In this document: positions 17,407 to 25,592 of the stretch, one piece after another
How the letters are laid out: the number at the start of each line of letters is the position of its first letter
Numbering within the stretch: the stretch's first letter is position 1
Assembly (NCBI GenBank): GCA_040386975.1
Contig: JAZKEO010000022.1
Span: 60,021 to 124,020, forward strand
Direction of reading: 5' to 3'
Source of the DNA: M2408 sp040386975
GTDB taxonomy: Bacteria; Bacteroidota; Bacteroidia; Flavobacteriales_D; Crocinitomicaceae
DNA: 64,000 nt
Translations under genes and position numbers: made by a program
Notes under the pieces: model-generated
Databases searched by the model: none
Told to the model about the DNA's origin: nothing
Seen by the model: the letters and a program-made list of their open reading frames with translations, nothing else

Positions 17407-17713
17407 AATTAGTTATTTTAAGTTGGTCGATTATTGCTTATTTAATTGTCGGATTCAAGTTGTGAATATAACCTTTATCGTTGTTACTAATTGTTTTGTA
17501 AATATAGTTCTTCTGACATTATAAATCGAATTTTAAGGTTTTCTATTTACAATTTTGTTGTCTTTTGTTATAATCTTTAAGTTTAACAAACATAACAAAA
17601 ATTCTCCACAAGCCTCACTCCATTACTAAAATATTAATTCTCACTCCAAATTACATCTATCTCCCAACTTTTTATTAATTTTGTGCTTTTAATTTTTAAC
17701 TTTCAGATAAGAA
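17407..17713. other. Intergenic stretch between divergent genes
   Basis: About 300 AT-rich bases separate the divergent coiled-coil gene and speDE. I see the speDE promoter box at 17676-17683 but no open frame, clear hairpin or repeat array. Confidence 0.5.
17676..17683 (+). promoter_or_regulatory. -7 box of speDE
   Basis: TAATTTTG matches TAnnTTTG, 30 bases before the ATG at 17714. Confidence 0.5.
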
Positions 17714-18994
17714 ATGAGTAATGCCTTAGGAAACCATATTTTAGTAGAATTTATGGGTTGTGATCCGCACATCATGAACGATGTTTCATCGATTGAGCGC
17801 GATATGGTTGGTGCTGCCCAAAAAGCAGGTGCAACGGTTATTAATTCAACTTTTCACCATTTTTCTCCGTATGGAGTTTCTGGTGTTGTGGTGATTCAAG
17901 AAAGTCATTTAGCGATACATACTTGGCCAGAATATGGTTATGCTGCGGTAGATTTGTTTACTTGTGGAGAAATGGACGCATGGATTTCATTCGACTTTTT
18001 GAAAGAAAAATTTGGTGCACAACAATATTCTGCGATCGAAATGAAACGTGGAGCAGTACAATTGTTGACACGTACGGATTTTGATTTAACTACTATGCGT
18101 GAAAAAGCTACAGAATGGAGAAATCCAGACATGTACACGCGTAACGTTTGGTTTACTGATAAAGACGAAGATCAAGCACTTTCTTTGCGTTTTACAGGAG
18201 AAGTTTTTTATGATGTACAATCGCCATTTCAACGTGTAAGAATAATTGAATCATACAAATACGGGAAAATGTTGGCTCTTGACGATATGGTCATGACAAC
18301 AGAAAAAGACGAATTCCATTACCACGAAATGATTTCTCATCCAGCGATGTTTACGCACCCAAATCCAAAAAATATTTTGGTTATCGGTGGTGGAGACGGT
18401 GGAACAGTAAGAGAAATTTTACGTCACGAAGGTGTTGAAAAAGTAACAATGGTTGAAATTGATGGAGAAGTAATCAAATCGTGTAAAGAGTTTTTACCAA
18501 ACATCGCTGCGGCGTTCGACAATCCAAAACTAGAATTATTGGTTGACGATGGAATTGCTTTCATTCAAAATGCTAAAGCTGATTCTTACGATATTATTAT
18601 TGTTGATGGTTCGGATCCTGTTGGTCCAGCAGAAGGATTATTTTCAGTTTCTTTCTACAAAAATTGTTACAATGCTTTGAAAAAAGACGGGATTTTAATT
18701 GCACAAGGAGAATCTCCAAAGTTCAATGAAAAAGCGTTCGCTGAATTAAATTTCACTTTACAAGGGATTTTCGGAAAAGATAAAGCTCCAGTTTCTTTAT
18801 TCTTCGTACCAACTTACCCAACAGGAATGTGGTCGTTCCAATACGGAATAAAAGGCGACACTTTACCAAAAAACATCGGTAGAGAAGAAGAAATCGACGC
18901 TTTTGTTGATGCGAAAGGTTTACGTTATTACAATTCAGATATTCACAAGGGAAGTTTTGCAACGCCTAATTTTGTTAAAACTTTACTAAAATAA
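17714..18994 (+). CDS. speDE: Fused S-adenosylmethionine decarboxylase-spermidine synthase
   Basis: This bifunctional polyamine enzyme of 426 residues carries both steps from SAM and putrescine to spermidine. The N-terminal part (about 1-120) is a bacterial class 1B AdoMet decarboxylase. The pro-enzyme cleavage Glu-Ser is at E63-S64 in ESHLAIHTWPEYGYAAVD, with catalytic H69 and C84. The C-terminal part (about 140-426) is an aminopropyltransferase with GGGDGG at 225-230, a VEID acidic ribose-binding residue and VDGSDPVGP (D298, D301). After autocleavage the small subunit would be released while the pyruvoyl fragment stays fused to the synthase. An agmatinase-family gene follows, consistent with a local polyamine cluster. 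Confidence 0.92.
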   Translation: MSNALGNHILVEFMGCDPHIMNDVSSIERDMVGAAQKAGATVINSTFHHFSPYGVSGVVVIQESHLAIHTWPEYGYAAVDLFTCGEMDAWISFDFLKEKFGAQQYSAIEMKRGAVQLLTRTDFDLTTMREKATEWRNPDMYTRNVWFTDKDEDQALSLRFTGEVFYDVQSPFQRVRIIESYKYGKMLALDDMVMTTEKDEFHYHEMISHPAMFTHPNPKNILVIGGGDGGTVREILRHEGVEKVTMVEIDGEVIKSCKEFLPNIAAAFDNPKLELLVDDGIAFIQNAKADSYDIIIVDGSDPVGPAEGLFSVSFYKNCYNALKKDGILIAQGESPKFNEKAFAELNFTLQGIFGKDKAPVSLFFVPTYPTGMWSFQYGIKGDTLPKNIGREEEIDAFVDAKGLRYYNSDIHKGSFATPNFVKTLLK

Positions 18995-19000
18995 ATTTTT

Positions 19001-19064
19001 GATTGCAGATTACAGATTAGCAAATTGCAAATTAATCTGTAATCTGTAATTTGATAATCTGCAA
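19001..19064. repeat. Period-7 array forming a hairpin between speDE and the agmatinase gene
   Basis: Units GATTGCA, GATTACA, GATTAGC, AAATTGC run into the opposite-sense units TCTGTAA, TCTGTAA and TCTGCAA. gattacagatta (19008-19019) pairs exactly with taatctgtaatc (19033-19044), with outer complementarity as well. It fills the whole intergenic space. Confidence 0.8.
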
Positions 19065-19068
19065 TTAT

Positions 19069-20109
19069 ATGTCATTCGATCCAAACGGTGTTGGTATTGC
19101 CAACGGAAATATTTTTGGTTTTCCAGTTACGGAAAGCGAAGCAAACATTGTATTGATTCCAATTCCTTGGGATGCAACTGCTTCTTATGGAAAAGGTACG
19201 AGTGATGGGCCAAAAGCAATTTTAGATGCTTCCACACAATTGGATTTTTATCACCCAAAATTGGAAAAAGCTTTTGAGACAAAGGTTTTTATGACCGAAA
19301 TTTCAGAAGAATGGAAGAAAATTAATGCAGAATTGTGTGTTTCGGCAAACGAATACATTGATTTTTTAGAAAATGGAGGAAATATTGAAACAAATACTCA
19401 TTTTCAAGAAGTTGTAAAGGAAATTAACGTAGCACAAAACGCTTTGAAAGCCAATTTAAAGGAAAAAGCCTTAAACTTGATTCAGCAAGGTAAAATCCCT
19501 GCGGTTTTGGGTGGCGAACATTCAACTCCTTTGGGTTTGATTGAAGCGATTGATTCTTTAGGTAAACCTTTTGCGATTTTACAAATTGATGCTCACGCAG
19601 ATTTACGTGAAGCTTACGAAGGTTTTGAGCAGTCTCACGCAAGTATTATGTACAATGTGTTAAAAAACTGTCAAAATATGGAACGTTTGGTTCAAGTTGG
19701 CATTCGCGATATTTGTCAAGATGAAATTGATTTAATCGAGAACTCAAAAGGAAGAATCAAAACTTTTTTTGATTGGGATTTGAAAGAAGAATTGTACAAT
19801 GGAAAAACATGGGCTTATTTGGTTCAGAAAATCATTCACCATTTACCAGAACATGTTTACATTTCGTTTGATATTGATGGATTAAAACCATATTTGTGTC
19901 CAAATACAGGTACTCCAGTTGCTGGGGGATTTGAATTGGAAGACATCAATTACTTGTTTTTTGAATTAATAAAAGCAGGAAAAAAAATTGTTGGTTTTGA
20001 TTTAAATGAAGTTGGAACTTCTGAAGAAAGTGATTGGGATGCAAACGTTGGAGCGAGAGCTTTGTGGAATTTGGTTTGTGTTACTGAAAAGTTTAGAAGA
20101 AAAAGCTAA
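19069..20109 (+). CDS. speB: Agmatinase/arginase family ureohydrolase
   Basis: This Mn-dependent ureohydrolase probably converts agmatine to putrescine plus urea, feeding the spermidine synthase encoded just upstream. Family metal ligands are visible: GGEHS with H151, DAHAD at 174-178, and SFDIDG with D268 and D270. At 346 residues it has a 50-60 residue insertion (about 65-130) compared with compact agmatinases, as in the Bacteroidota 'agmatinase family' type. I use the ATG at 19069. A TTG at 19051 lies within the hairpin repeat and is rejected. Arginase activity cannot be excluded from sequence alone. Confidence 0.85.
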   Translation: MSFDPNGVGIANGNIFGFPVTESEANIVLIPIPWDATASYGKGTSDGPKAILDASTQLDFYHPKLEKAFETKVFMTEISEEWKKINAELCVSANEYIDFLENGGNIETNTHFQEVVKEINVAQNALKANLKEKALNLIQQGKIPAVLGGEHSTPLGLIEAIDSLGKPFAILQIDAHADLREAYEGFEQSHASIMYNVLKNCQNMERLVQVGIRDICQDEIDLIENSKGRIKTFFDWDLKEELYNGKTWAYLVQKIIHHLPEHVYISFDIDGLKPYLCPNTGTPVAGGFELEDINYLFFELIKAGKKIVGFDLNEVGTSEESDWDANVGARALWNLVCVTEKFRRKS

Positions 20110-20149
20110 GCTTTTGAAGACCGAGCGTTAGTGACGGGACATGATCTTA

Positions 20150-20197
20150 AGTTGAAAACTAAGAGTGAAAAGTGTTTTTTACTCAACTTTTTCACTC
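20150..20197. repeat. Period-7 array with hairpin after the agmatinase gene
   Basis: Units AGTTGAA, AACTAAG, AGTGAAA, AGTG run into opposite-sense sequence. gagtgaaaa (20163-20171) pairs with ttttcactc (20189-20197). It may also work as a terminator. Confidence 0.6.
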
Positions 20198-20290
20198 AAT
20201 CTAAAAAATGTTAAATTCCTTTTTCTTTTAGCTGTTTTTATTGCCAATGTCCTATTTTTTTCTTAACTTTTAGGGACAAAAGTAATAGCC

Positions 20291-20740
20291 ATGAAAACAA
20301 ACAGCAACACATTGAATTTTGGCATATATAGTTTTGTCGGAATTGCTTCTTTTTTCCTTATCATGAAATTGTTTGGTTTAGAAGAGTATGCTGGTTTGCG
20401 TATTTTTAACATTTTTATTATTGTTTATTTCACAAACCGTTTAGCTCGAAAAAACATTCAAGATCAATCTGATATTGGATATTTGGAAGCTTTAGCGTCT
20501 TTATTTTTAGCAAATTTTTTGGCGCTGGTTTTATCTATCGGAGGTTTTGTTTTTTATGTAAAAATCATTGACCCGGAATTTTTAAGTACGTTCATTGGAG
20601 GAATCCTTTGGTTAAGTTCAAAATTAACTTTATTTGAAATTGTAGCTTCACTCTTTTTGGAAGGAATGGCAGGAGCAATAATGATTTCATTTATCTCCAT
20701 GCAGTATTGGCAAGATGCTAAAGTTTCAGCTAAAAGTTAA
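20291..20740 (+). CDS. Four-helix membrane protein, DUF4199-like
   Basis: This 149-residue inner-membrane protein has four hydrophobic segments (about residues 10-27, 34-50, 68-95 and 118-140). A short cytoplasmic stretch (RLARKNIQDQSDIGYLEAL) between segments two and three resembles the DUF4199 layout common in Bacteroidota. No catalytic motif is seen and the function is unknown. It stands alone, followed by two hairpins, the second a strong terminator. Confidence 0.65.
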   Translation: MKTNSNTLNFGIYSFVGIASFFLIMKLFGLEEYAGLRIFNIFIIVYFTNRLARKNIQDQSDIGYLEALASLFLANFLALVLSIGGFVFYVKIIDPEFLSTFIGGILWLSSKLTLFEIVASLFLEGMAGAIMISFISMQYWQDAKVSAKS

Positions 20741-20770
20741 TTAAGTAAGAGAGAAAAAGATTTCTCTCAG

Positions 20771-20809
20771 GAAAGTATGTCGAGTTTACAAGACATACTT
20801 TCTTTTTTT
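20771..20809 (+). terminator. Rho-independent terminator after the DUF4199-like gene
   Basis: gaaagtatgtc (20771-20781) pairs with gacatactttc (20792-20802), followed by a T-run. A smaller hairpin (gagagaaa/tttctctc, 20749-20768) precedes it. Confidence 0.85.
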
Positions 20810-20815
20810 CCAGTA

Positions 20816-20834
20816 TACTGAGCTTGTTGAAGTA
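20816..20834. repeat. TGAGCTTG-type intergenic element
   Basis: tactgagcttgttgaagta is a variant of the aactgagcttgtcgaag sequence found twice inside the neighbouring HU/SPOR gene. It sits directly between two convergent genes. Confidence 0.5.
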
Positions 20835-22196
20835 TTATTTTTTTTGGTAATTAAAAATCCAACCTTTTACGCCAGCAGTTTTTAAAGCAGTATTTGCTTC
20901 TTCTTTTGTAGCAAAAGATTCGTAAGCAACTAAATATAAATTGTCAAATTTCCCTAAAACGCTTGAATTTTTTCCTTCACTTTTGAATTTTTCTGCTTGA
21001 CGATTGGCATTTGCTTCAACACCAAAACCACCAGATATGATGTGATAAGAAAGTCCTGAGTTTGTTGTTTGAGGCTGAATTTGAGTAAGAGTTTCTTTTA
21101 CTGGTTCTGAACTCTCCGTTTTCTCTGTTTCTTCAATCGTTTCAGACAATTCTTTTTTTGCATTTTCTTCAATGGAAGATTCCTCTTCTAGTTCAACTTG
21201 ATTTTCAATTTTCTCTAAATTTTCATCACTTACTTCTTCATCTAATTCATTTTTCACTTCAGTTTTGGAAGAGAATAGTTTTTCTATTTTATCATAAAAA
21301 ATCGCTGAACTAATTCCACCTCCGACAAGTAAAAAGACAACAATCATCAAAACCCAAAAACCTGCACCTCTTTTTTTATGTTCTTTAACAACTTTTTCTT
21401 TTTTAACAGAAGCTTTTTGCTTTGGTTCAGGTTTTTTAACAACTGTTTTAGCTGGAATTGGTTTCTCAAGAACTATTTTTTCTTCAGTAATTTTCTCAAT
21501 CTGTTCAGGTTTTTCCAATTGCTCACTTTGTGAAACTGAGCTTGATGAATTATCGGGAACTGAGCTTGTCGAAGTTTCACTTTTTGCTTCTTCAACCGCT
21601 AATTTTTCAATGATGCTTTCCTCAATAGTATTTTCTTCAACCAACGAATTACCTAAAATCTCATCTAATCCGATAGCTATCGGATTTGGAGCTTTTGGAC
21701 TTTCTTCAGCCTTTATAGTAGGTACATCCTCAACTTTTTCTACTTCAGGAACTATTTCAATTTTTTCTTGTAATGGAATGATTTCAATTTTTGCTTCTTG
21801 AACTAATTCAATTACTTTCGTTTCAGTTTCTACAATTGGAGTTTCATTTATAATGTTTTCAGAATTTACTTCTGTATTGTTGTATTTATTCCAATTTTCA
21901 AATTCAACTTCGCCATTTACTTTGATGAAACGACCGAATTGGTACATATCATAGGAATCTCCCTTGTCTAATTGAGCTAAAATTTCACGTACATATTTTG
22001 CAATTAGATTTTTAGCATCATTCTCAGAAATTCCATCGTTATCAGAAATGTATTTTGCTAATTTTCCGTCATCGTGCTTCAAAAATGACATAAACATAAT
22101 TTCACCCGTTTTACTATTTGTAACGGTTAAAGCACCCAAACCTGGAATGATAATGGTGTTTACTTCGTGTAAAATTTGCAATAAATACTTATTCAT
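20835..22196 (-). CDS. HU-domain/SPOR-domain membrane protein
   Basis: This is a Bacteroidota-type protein of 453 residues with two N-terminal HU-like (CCDC81-like) domains (about 1-100, GLGALTV and YDMYQFGRFIKVNGE). A long Glu/Lys/Ser-rich linker, a single membrane segment (about 278-300, WVLMIVVFLLVGGGISSAIF), a second acidic linker and a C-terminal SPOR domain (about 380-453) follow. SPOR domains bind denuded septal peptidoglycan, so the protein probably links cytoplasmic HU-type domains to the division site. That role is inference. The first linker contains two stretches (near residues 171-176 and 208-222) encoded by repeat-type palindromic DNA, read through without breaking the frame. 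Confidence 0.85.
   Translation of the reverse strand: MNKYLLQILHEVNTIIIPGLGALTVTNSKTGEIMFMSFLKHDDGKLAKYISDNDGISENDAKNLIAKYVREILAQLDKGDSYDMYQFGRFIKVNGEVEFENWNKYNNTEVNSENIINETPIVETETKVIELVQEAKIEIIPLQEKIEIVPEVEKVEDVPTIKAEESPKAPNPIAIGLDEILGNSLVEENTIEESIIEKLAVEEAKSETSTSSVPDNSSSSVSQSEQLEKPEQIEKITEEKIVLEKPIPAKTVVKKPEPKQKASVKKEKVVKEHKKRGAGFWVLMIVVFLLVGGGISSAIFYDKIEKLFSSKTEVKNELDEEVSDENLEKIENQVELEEESSIEENAKKELSETIEETEKTESSEPVKETLTQIQPQTTNSGLSYHIISGGFGVEANANRQAEKFKSEGKNSSVLGKFDNLYLVAYESFATKEEANTALKTAGVKGWIFNYQKK
21530..21580. repeat. Paired TGAGCTTG element with inverted ends inside a coding sequence
   Basis: Two direct copies of aactgagcttg (starting 21534 and 21558) are enclosed by inverted ends gtgaaac (21530-21536) and gtttcac (21574-21580). 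The element is in frame in the HU/SPOR gene and encodes a Ser/Thr-rich stretch. Confidence 0.7.
21667..21686. repeat. Perfect 20-base palindrome inside the HU/SPOR gene
   Basis: aatccgatagctatcggatt equals its own reverse complement and encodes the NPIAIG stretch of the linker. Confidence 0.8.
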
Positions 22197-22298
22197 AATA
22201 ATGTAAATTTAAAAGTTGATTCCTTAAAGCTCAACAACTTTCGTAAATAAAAAGTAAATTTAGAATAATATTTTGGAAATTAGTATTTTGACTTGAAA

Positions 22299-23159
22299 TT
22301 ATTCTCCGAAAAGCTCTTTAAATGAAAACGTTTTATCCAAACGAATTCCTTTTTCAGTGCGTTGTAAAGTTGCACATTCATTTACAGAATCGTGTTCCAA
22401 AAATAAAACAAAATTTTCGTCACAAGCTTTATTCAAAAAAAGTTCTTTTTCAGTCATGGTCAAAAGTGGACGTGTGTCGTAACCCATCACATAAGGCAAT
22501 GGAATATGTCCCACACTGGGCAATAAATCCGCCATGAAAACAAGTGTTTTCTCCTTGTATTTGATATGTGGAATCATCATACTTTCGGTATGTCCATCGA
22601 CAAAAAAGACATCAAAATCAGTAAAAACGTTTTGAGTATAAGTTCCAACTCGTTCAACAAATTTCAATTGACCGCTTTCTTTGATTGGCAAAATGTTTTC
22701 ACTTAAAAAGGAAGCTTTTTCTCTTGGATTTGGCTCAGTTGCCCATTTCCAATGATTTTCTGTACTCCAATAATGTGCATTTTTGAAAACTGGCTCAAAA
22801 CCTGTTCTGTCTTTGTTCCATTTGATTGCTCCACCACAATGATCAAAATGTAAATGTGTTAAAAAAACGTCTGTAATATCATCCAAATGAAAACCTTTTT
22901 CTTTCAAACTAATCTCCAAAGAAGTGGTGTCAGACATGAAATAATGCGAGAAAAATTTTTCTGATTGTTTGTCGCCAATTCCAGCATCAATCAAAATCAA
23001 ACGATTTCCATCTTCAATTAACATACAGCGCATTGACCAGTTACACATGTTGTTTTCATCTGCAGGATTCGTTTTTTGCCACAAACTTTTCGGAACAACG
23101 CCAAACATCGCTCCACCGTCAAGTTTAAAATTTCCAGTGTTTATTACATGAATTTTCAT
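22299..23159 (-). CDS. MBL-fold metallohydrolase, lactonase-like
   Basis: This is a metallo-beta-lactamase-fold hydrolase with a dinuclear metal site: THLHFDHCGG gives H102, H104, D106 and H107, with H190 in FVDGHTES and D211 in FMADLLPS. At 286 residues with an N-terminal GAMFGVVPKSLW segment it resembles the AHL-lactonase-like and related esterase branch rather than glyoxalase II. The substrate is unknown, and quorum-signal hydrolysis is only a possibility. There is no signal peptide. It is downstream of the GreA-like gene, separated by a period-7 array. Confidence 0.82.
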   Translation of the reverse strand: MKIHVINTGNFKLDGGAMFGVVPKSLWQKTNPADENNMCNWSMRCMLIEDGNRLILIDAGIGDKQSEKFFSHYFMSDTTSLEISLKEKGFHLDDITDVFLTHLHFDHCGGAIKWNKDRTGFEPVFKNAHYWSTENHWKWATEPNPREKASFLSENILPIKESGQLKFVERVGTYTQNVFTDFDVFFVDGHTESMMIPHIKYKEKTLVFMADLLPSVGHIPLPYVMGYDTRPLLTMTEKELFLNKACDENFVLFLEHDSVNECATLQRTEKGIRLDKTFSFKELFGE

Positions 23160-23160
23160 T

Positions 23161-23205
23161 TTAAAAAGTTAAGAGTTAAAAGTGAAAAACTAAAAGTGAA
23201 AAATT
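23161..23205. repeat. Period-7 array upstream of the MBL gene
   Basis: Units AAAAGTT, AAGAGTT, AAAAGTG, AAAAACT, AAAAGTG are in register and fill the gap between two minus-strand genes. Confidence 0.75.
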
Positions 23206-23210
23206 TACAA

Positions 23211-23657
23211 TTAAATGATTTCTTTTATTAAATAATTTTTATCGTTGAATGTAAATGGATCGCCAACTTGTTTTCCAACTAAAATTTTTCCAATCGGAGA
23301 ATTCAAATTTAAACAAAAAATTGATTCTTGAAGAAAACTAATTTTTCCTAAGCCCAAAGAAATGTAAAATGTCTCAAAATTTGTTTTAATTAAAGAACCA
23401 AGACTCACTTTTTCAAATTGTGCTACAGGAATTGATTTGAAAAACTCTAAATTTCTCTCAGCTTCTTTTAAGATTTTGCCCGCATTTTCGACTTCAATTT
23501 GAGCCATTGCTCTTGCTGTTTCGTGTTTGTCGCCAGCAGAACCTTTTGTTTCATTTACAACTGATTCATTGGCTTGCTCGTAATTTTCTTTTGCTAAAAA
23601 AAGTTTCAGTTGAAGTAATTTTTCAACTTCCGAGATGATGAGTGGTTTGGTTATCAT
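23211..23657 (-). CDS. GreA/GreB-like protein
   Basis: This 148-residue protein has an N-terminal helical hairpin (about 1-75, with a GSAGDKHETARAMAQIE stretch at the tip) and a C-terminal FKBP-like part containing SPIGKILVGKQVGDPF. Those are the features of transcript-cleavage factor GreA. The tip motif in true GreA uses two acidic residues to stimulate RNA cleavage. Here D43 and E46 in the DKHE stretch could serve, but the order differs. Databases often label this group simply as Gre-like. Its start overlaps the EamA stop by one base (TAATG), so translation is coupled. Confidence 0.65.
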   Translation of the reverse strand: MITKPLIISEVEKLLQLKLFLAKENYEQANESVVNETKGSAGDKHETARAMAQIEVENAGKILKEAERNLEFFKSIPVAQFEKVSLGSLIKTNFETFYISLGLGKISFLQESIFCLNLNSPIGKILVGKQVGDPFTFNDKNYLIKEII

Positions 23658-24532
23658 TACAAACTTGCAAAATATAAAGTTACAATTGCTGAAACAGAAG
23701 CAATTAAACCGAAAATTTTCAAACTATTTAATTGCTCTTTGAAAGCTAAAAATCCTGTGAATGCACTTACAATGACTATAGAAACATTTGTTACTGCTAA
23801 AATGGTGGAATCGTTCCAAGTTAAATTTTGGTAAGTAGCCATGATTAAATAAATCGAGAAAAAATTGGGGAAACCTAAAATGATTCCTGCCAGCACGTTT
23901 TTCCACTCAAATTTACTTGTTTTTTTAGCGAAGGAATAAAACATGATTCCAAGTCCGATGATACCAGAAATTCCAAATCCGATTGCACTAAATAGGGAAG
24001 GAGCTAAATTTTGCAATACGTTGTTTTGTGCATAATTTAAGACAAAATCTAAAAATCCTCCAGCAACGAAAAGAAAGATTAACATCCAAATAATTGGTTT
24101 TTGTGACTTTTTTCCGCCATCATTTTTTGAAATTGACATAAAAACAACTCCAGCTAAGGCTAAAATCATTCCAAGAATTTTCAACAAAGAAAGCGGTTCT
24201 CTGTACCAAAGAATCATAAGTAGCATTGAAATCGCCATGCTCATTTTTACCGAAACGGAAGTCATCGCAACACCGTTTTTTTGTGCACTTAAGCCTAATA
24301 CTAAAAATGAAACAATAAATAAAATTCCGCAAACAACAACAAAAGGAACCCAAGACAAATCATCGAAAGCAGCTGATTTAAATTCTTTTCCATAAAGTGC
24401 AAAACCAAAGATAAAAGCTGTAATGTAGTTGAAAACGATTGCTTGAAGTGTGTCGATTTTAAATTTTGCGAAAAGTTTAAATATTACGAAGATGCAAGAA
24501 GACGCAAAAATACTTGAAATTAAATAAATCAT
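23657..24532 (-). CDS. EamA/DMT-superfamily transporter
   Basis: This 291-residue integral membrane protein has ten hydrophobic segments arranged as two EamA repeats (about 1-135 and 150-291). Family features include NYITAFIFGFALYG in the first repeat, SVKMSMAISMLLMILWYREPLSLLKILGMILALAGV at the end of the first repeat and a matching FKEQLNSLKIFGLIASVSAIV at the end of the second. The substrate is unknown; DMT members export or import metabolites and amino acids. It overlaps ribD by 4 bases and the Gre-like gene by 1 base, in one operon. A riboflavin-related role is not shown by sequence. Confidence 0.85.
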   Translation of the reverse strand: MIYLISSIFASSCIFVIFKLFAKFKIDTLQAIVFNYITAFIFGFALYGKEFKSAAFDDLSWVPFVVVCGILFIVSFLVLGLSAQKNGVAMTSVSVKMSMAISMLLMILWYREPLSLLKILGMILALAGVVFMSISKNDGGKKSQKPIIWMLIFLFVAGGFLDFVLNYAQNNVLQNLAPSLFSAIGFGISGIIGLGIMFYSFAKKTSKFEWKNVLAGIILGFPNFFSIYLIMATYQNLTWNDSTILAVTNVSIVIVSAFTGFLAFKEQLNSLKIFGLIASVSAIVTLYFASL

Positions 24533-25566
24533 TTGCGAAAGTAGTAGTAAATTTTGTCATTAGAAAATTCTTCAGAAAATTTCGGAACGCCTTGTATGAT
24601 TGGGGCTTTGATTCCATCTTTAAAAATCGATTTACCAACGATCACTCTTGCTTCGTCCCAAACATGATTGATTAAAAAGTACTGAAGTGTGCGACTTCCT
24701 CCTTCAACGAAAACTGATTGAATATTAAGCTGATACAAAGCTTTTAGTATGTTTTCGGTGTCGATAGAGTCCAATTTCACATAATAAATGTTACTTTTTT
24801 TTTCATTTTTTACACGATTGAAGATAATTGTTTCAACTTCATCTGAAAAAAGGCTAGAATCGGTGGAAATATTTAACTGACTATCAATCACAATTCGAAT
24901 TGGATTTTTGCCATAAACTTCACGAACTGTCAAACTTGGATTATCTGTTTCAACCGTTTTTCGACCAACCAAAATTGCTTGTTCTTGACTTCTCCAATGA
25001 TGAACCAAAGTTTGCGTTTCTGGTGAACTAATCCAGTTTATTCCAGCTTTTTGGTTTTCATCTCTCTTTTTGTCAATGAATCCATCTTGGGTTTGAGCCC
25101 ATTTCAAAATAATATAAGGTCGTTTTTTTTGATGAAATGTAAAAAATCGCTTGTTTAAATTCAAACATTCCTTTTCCAAAACTCCAACTTTTGTTTCGAT
25201 TCCTGCTTCAATCAATTTTTCAATTCCTTTTCCAGCTACTTCGTGAAATGGATCTTTTGAACCAATTACAACGCGTTTGAATTTGTGTTTTAGAAGTAAA
25301 TCAACACAAGGAGGAGTTTTTCCGAAATGTGAACAAGGTTCTAAATTGACATAAATCGTTGATTCAGACAATAAATCTTTATTTACAACACTTTCAATTG
25401 TATTTATTTCCGCATGATTTTGACCGTATTTTTGATGATAACCTTCTCCAATAATTTTATCGTTATGTACAATAACCGAACCAACCATTGGATTTGGAGC
25501 AACATCTTGCATTCCTAATTGGGCAAGTTCGATGCATCTTCGCATGTAAATTTCATCTGAAAACAT
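24529..25566 (-). CDS. ribD: Bifunctional riboflavin biosynthesis protein RibD
   Basis: RibD carries out two steps of riboflavin synthesis: deamination of the diaminopyrimidine and reduction of the ribosyl side chain. The N-terminal deaminase domain (about 1-145) has HAEINTIESV (H51, E53) and the zinc ligands EPCSHFGKTPPC (C78, C87). The reductase domain (about 150-345) has LKWAQTQDGFID, a TDNPSLTVR motif and FVEGGSRTLQYF. The 345-residue length is normal. The gene overlaps the EamA transporter by 4 bases. The other rib genes are not in this window. Confidence 0.93.
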   Translation of the reverse strand: MFSDEIYMRRCIELAQLGMQDVAPNPMVGSVIVHNDKIIGEGYHQKYGQNHAEINTIESVVNKDLLSESTIYVNLEPCSHFGKTPPCVDLLLKHKFKRVVIGSKDPFHEVAGKGIEKLIEAGIETKVGVLEKECLNLNKRFFTFHQKKRPYIILKWAQTQDGFIDKKRDENQKAGINWISSPETQTLVHHWRSQEQAILVGRKTVETDNPSLTVREVYGKNPIRIVIDSQLNISTDSSLFSDEVETIIFNRVKNEKKSNIYYVKLDSIDTENILKALYQLNIQSVFVEGGSRTLQYFLINHVWDEARVIVGKSIFKDGIKAPIIQGVPKFSEEFSNDKIYYYFRK

Positions 25567-25592
25567 GGAACGAAATTACGTTTTTTAGTTGA

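Noticed and set aside
19051..19068. TTG start of the agmatinase gene
   Set aside because: It lies in the hairpin repeat; the ATG at 19069 gives the family N-terminus MSFDPNG.
20118..20147. GC-richer stretch gaccgagcg...tgacggga as a further mobile element
   Set aside because: It stands out slightly, but no second copy or inverted structure of useful length was found in this window.
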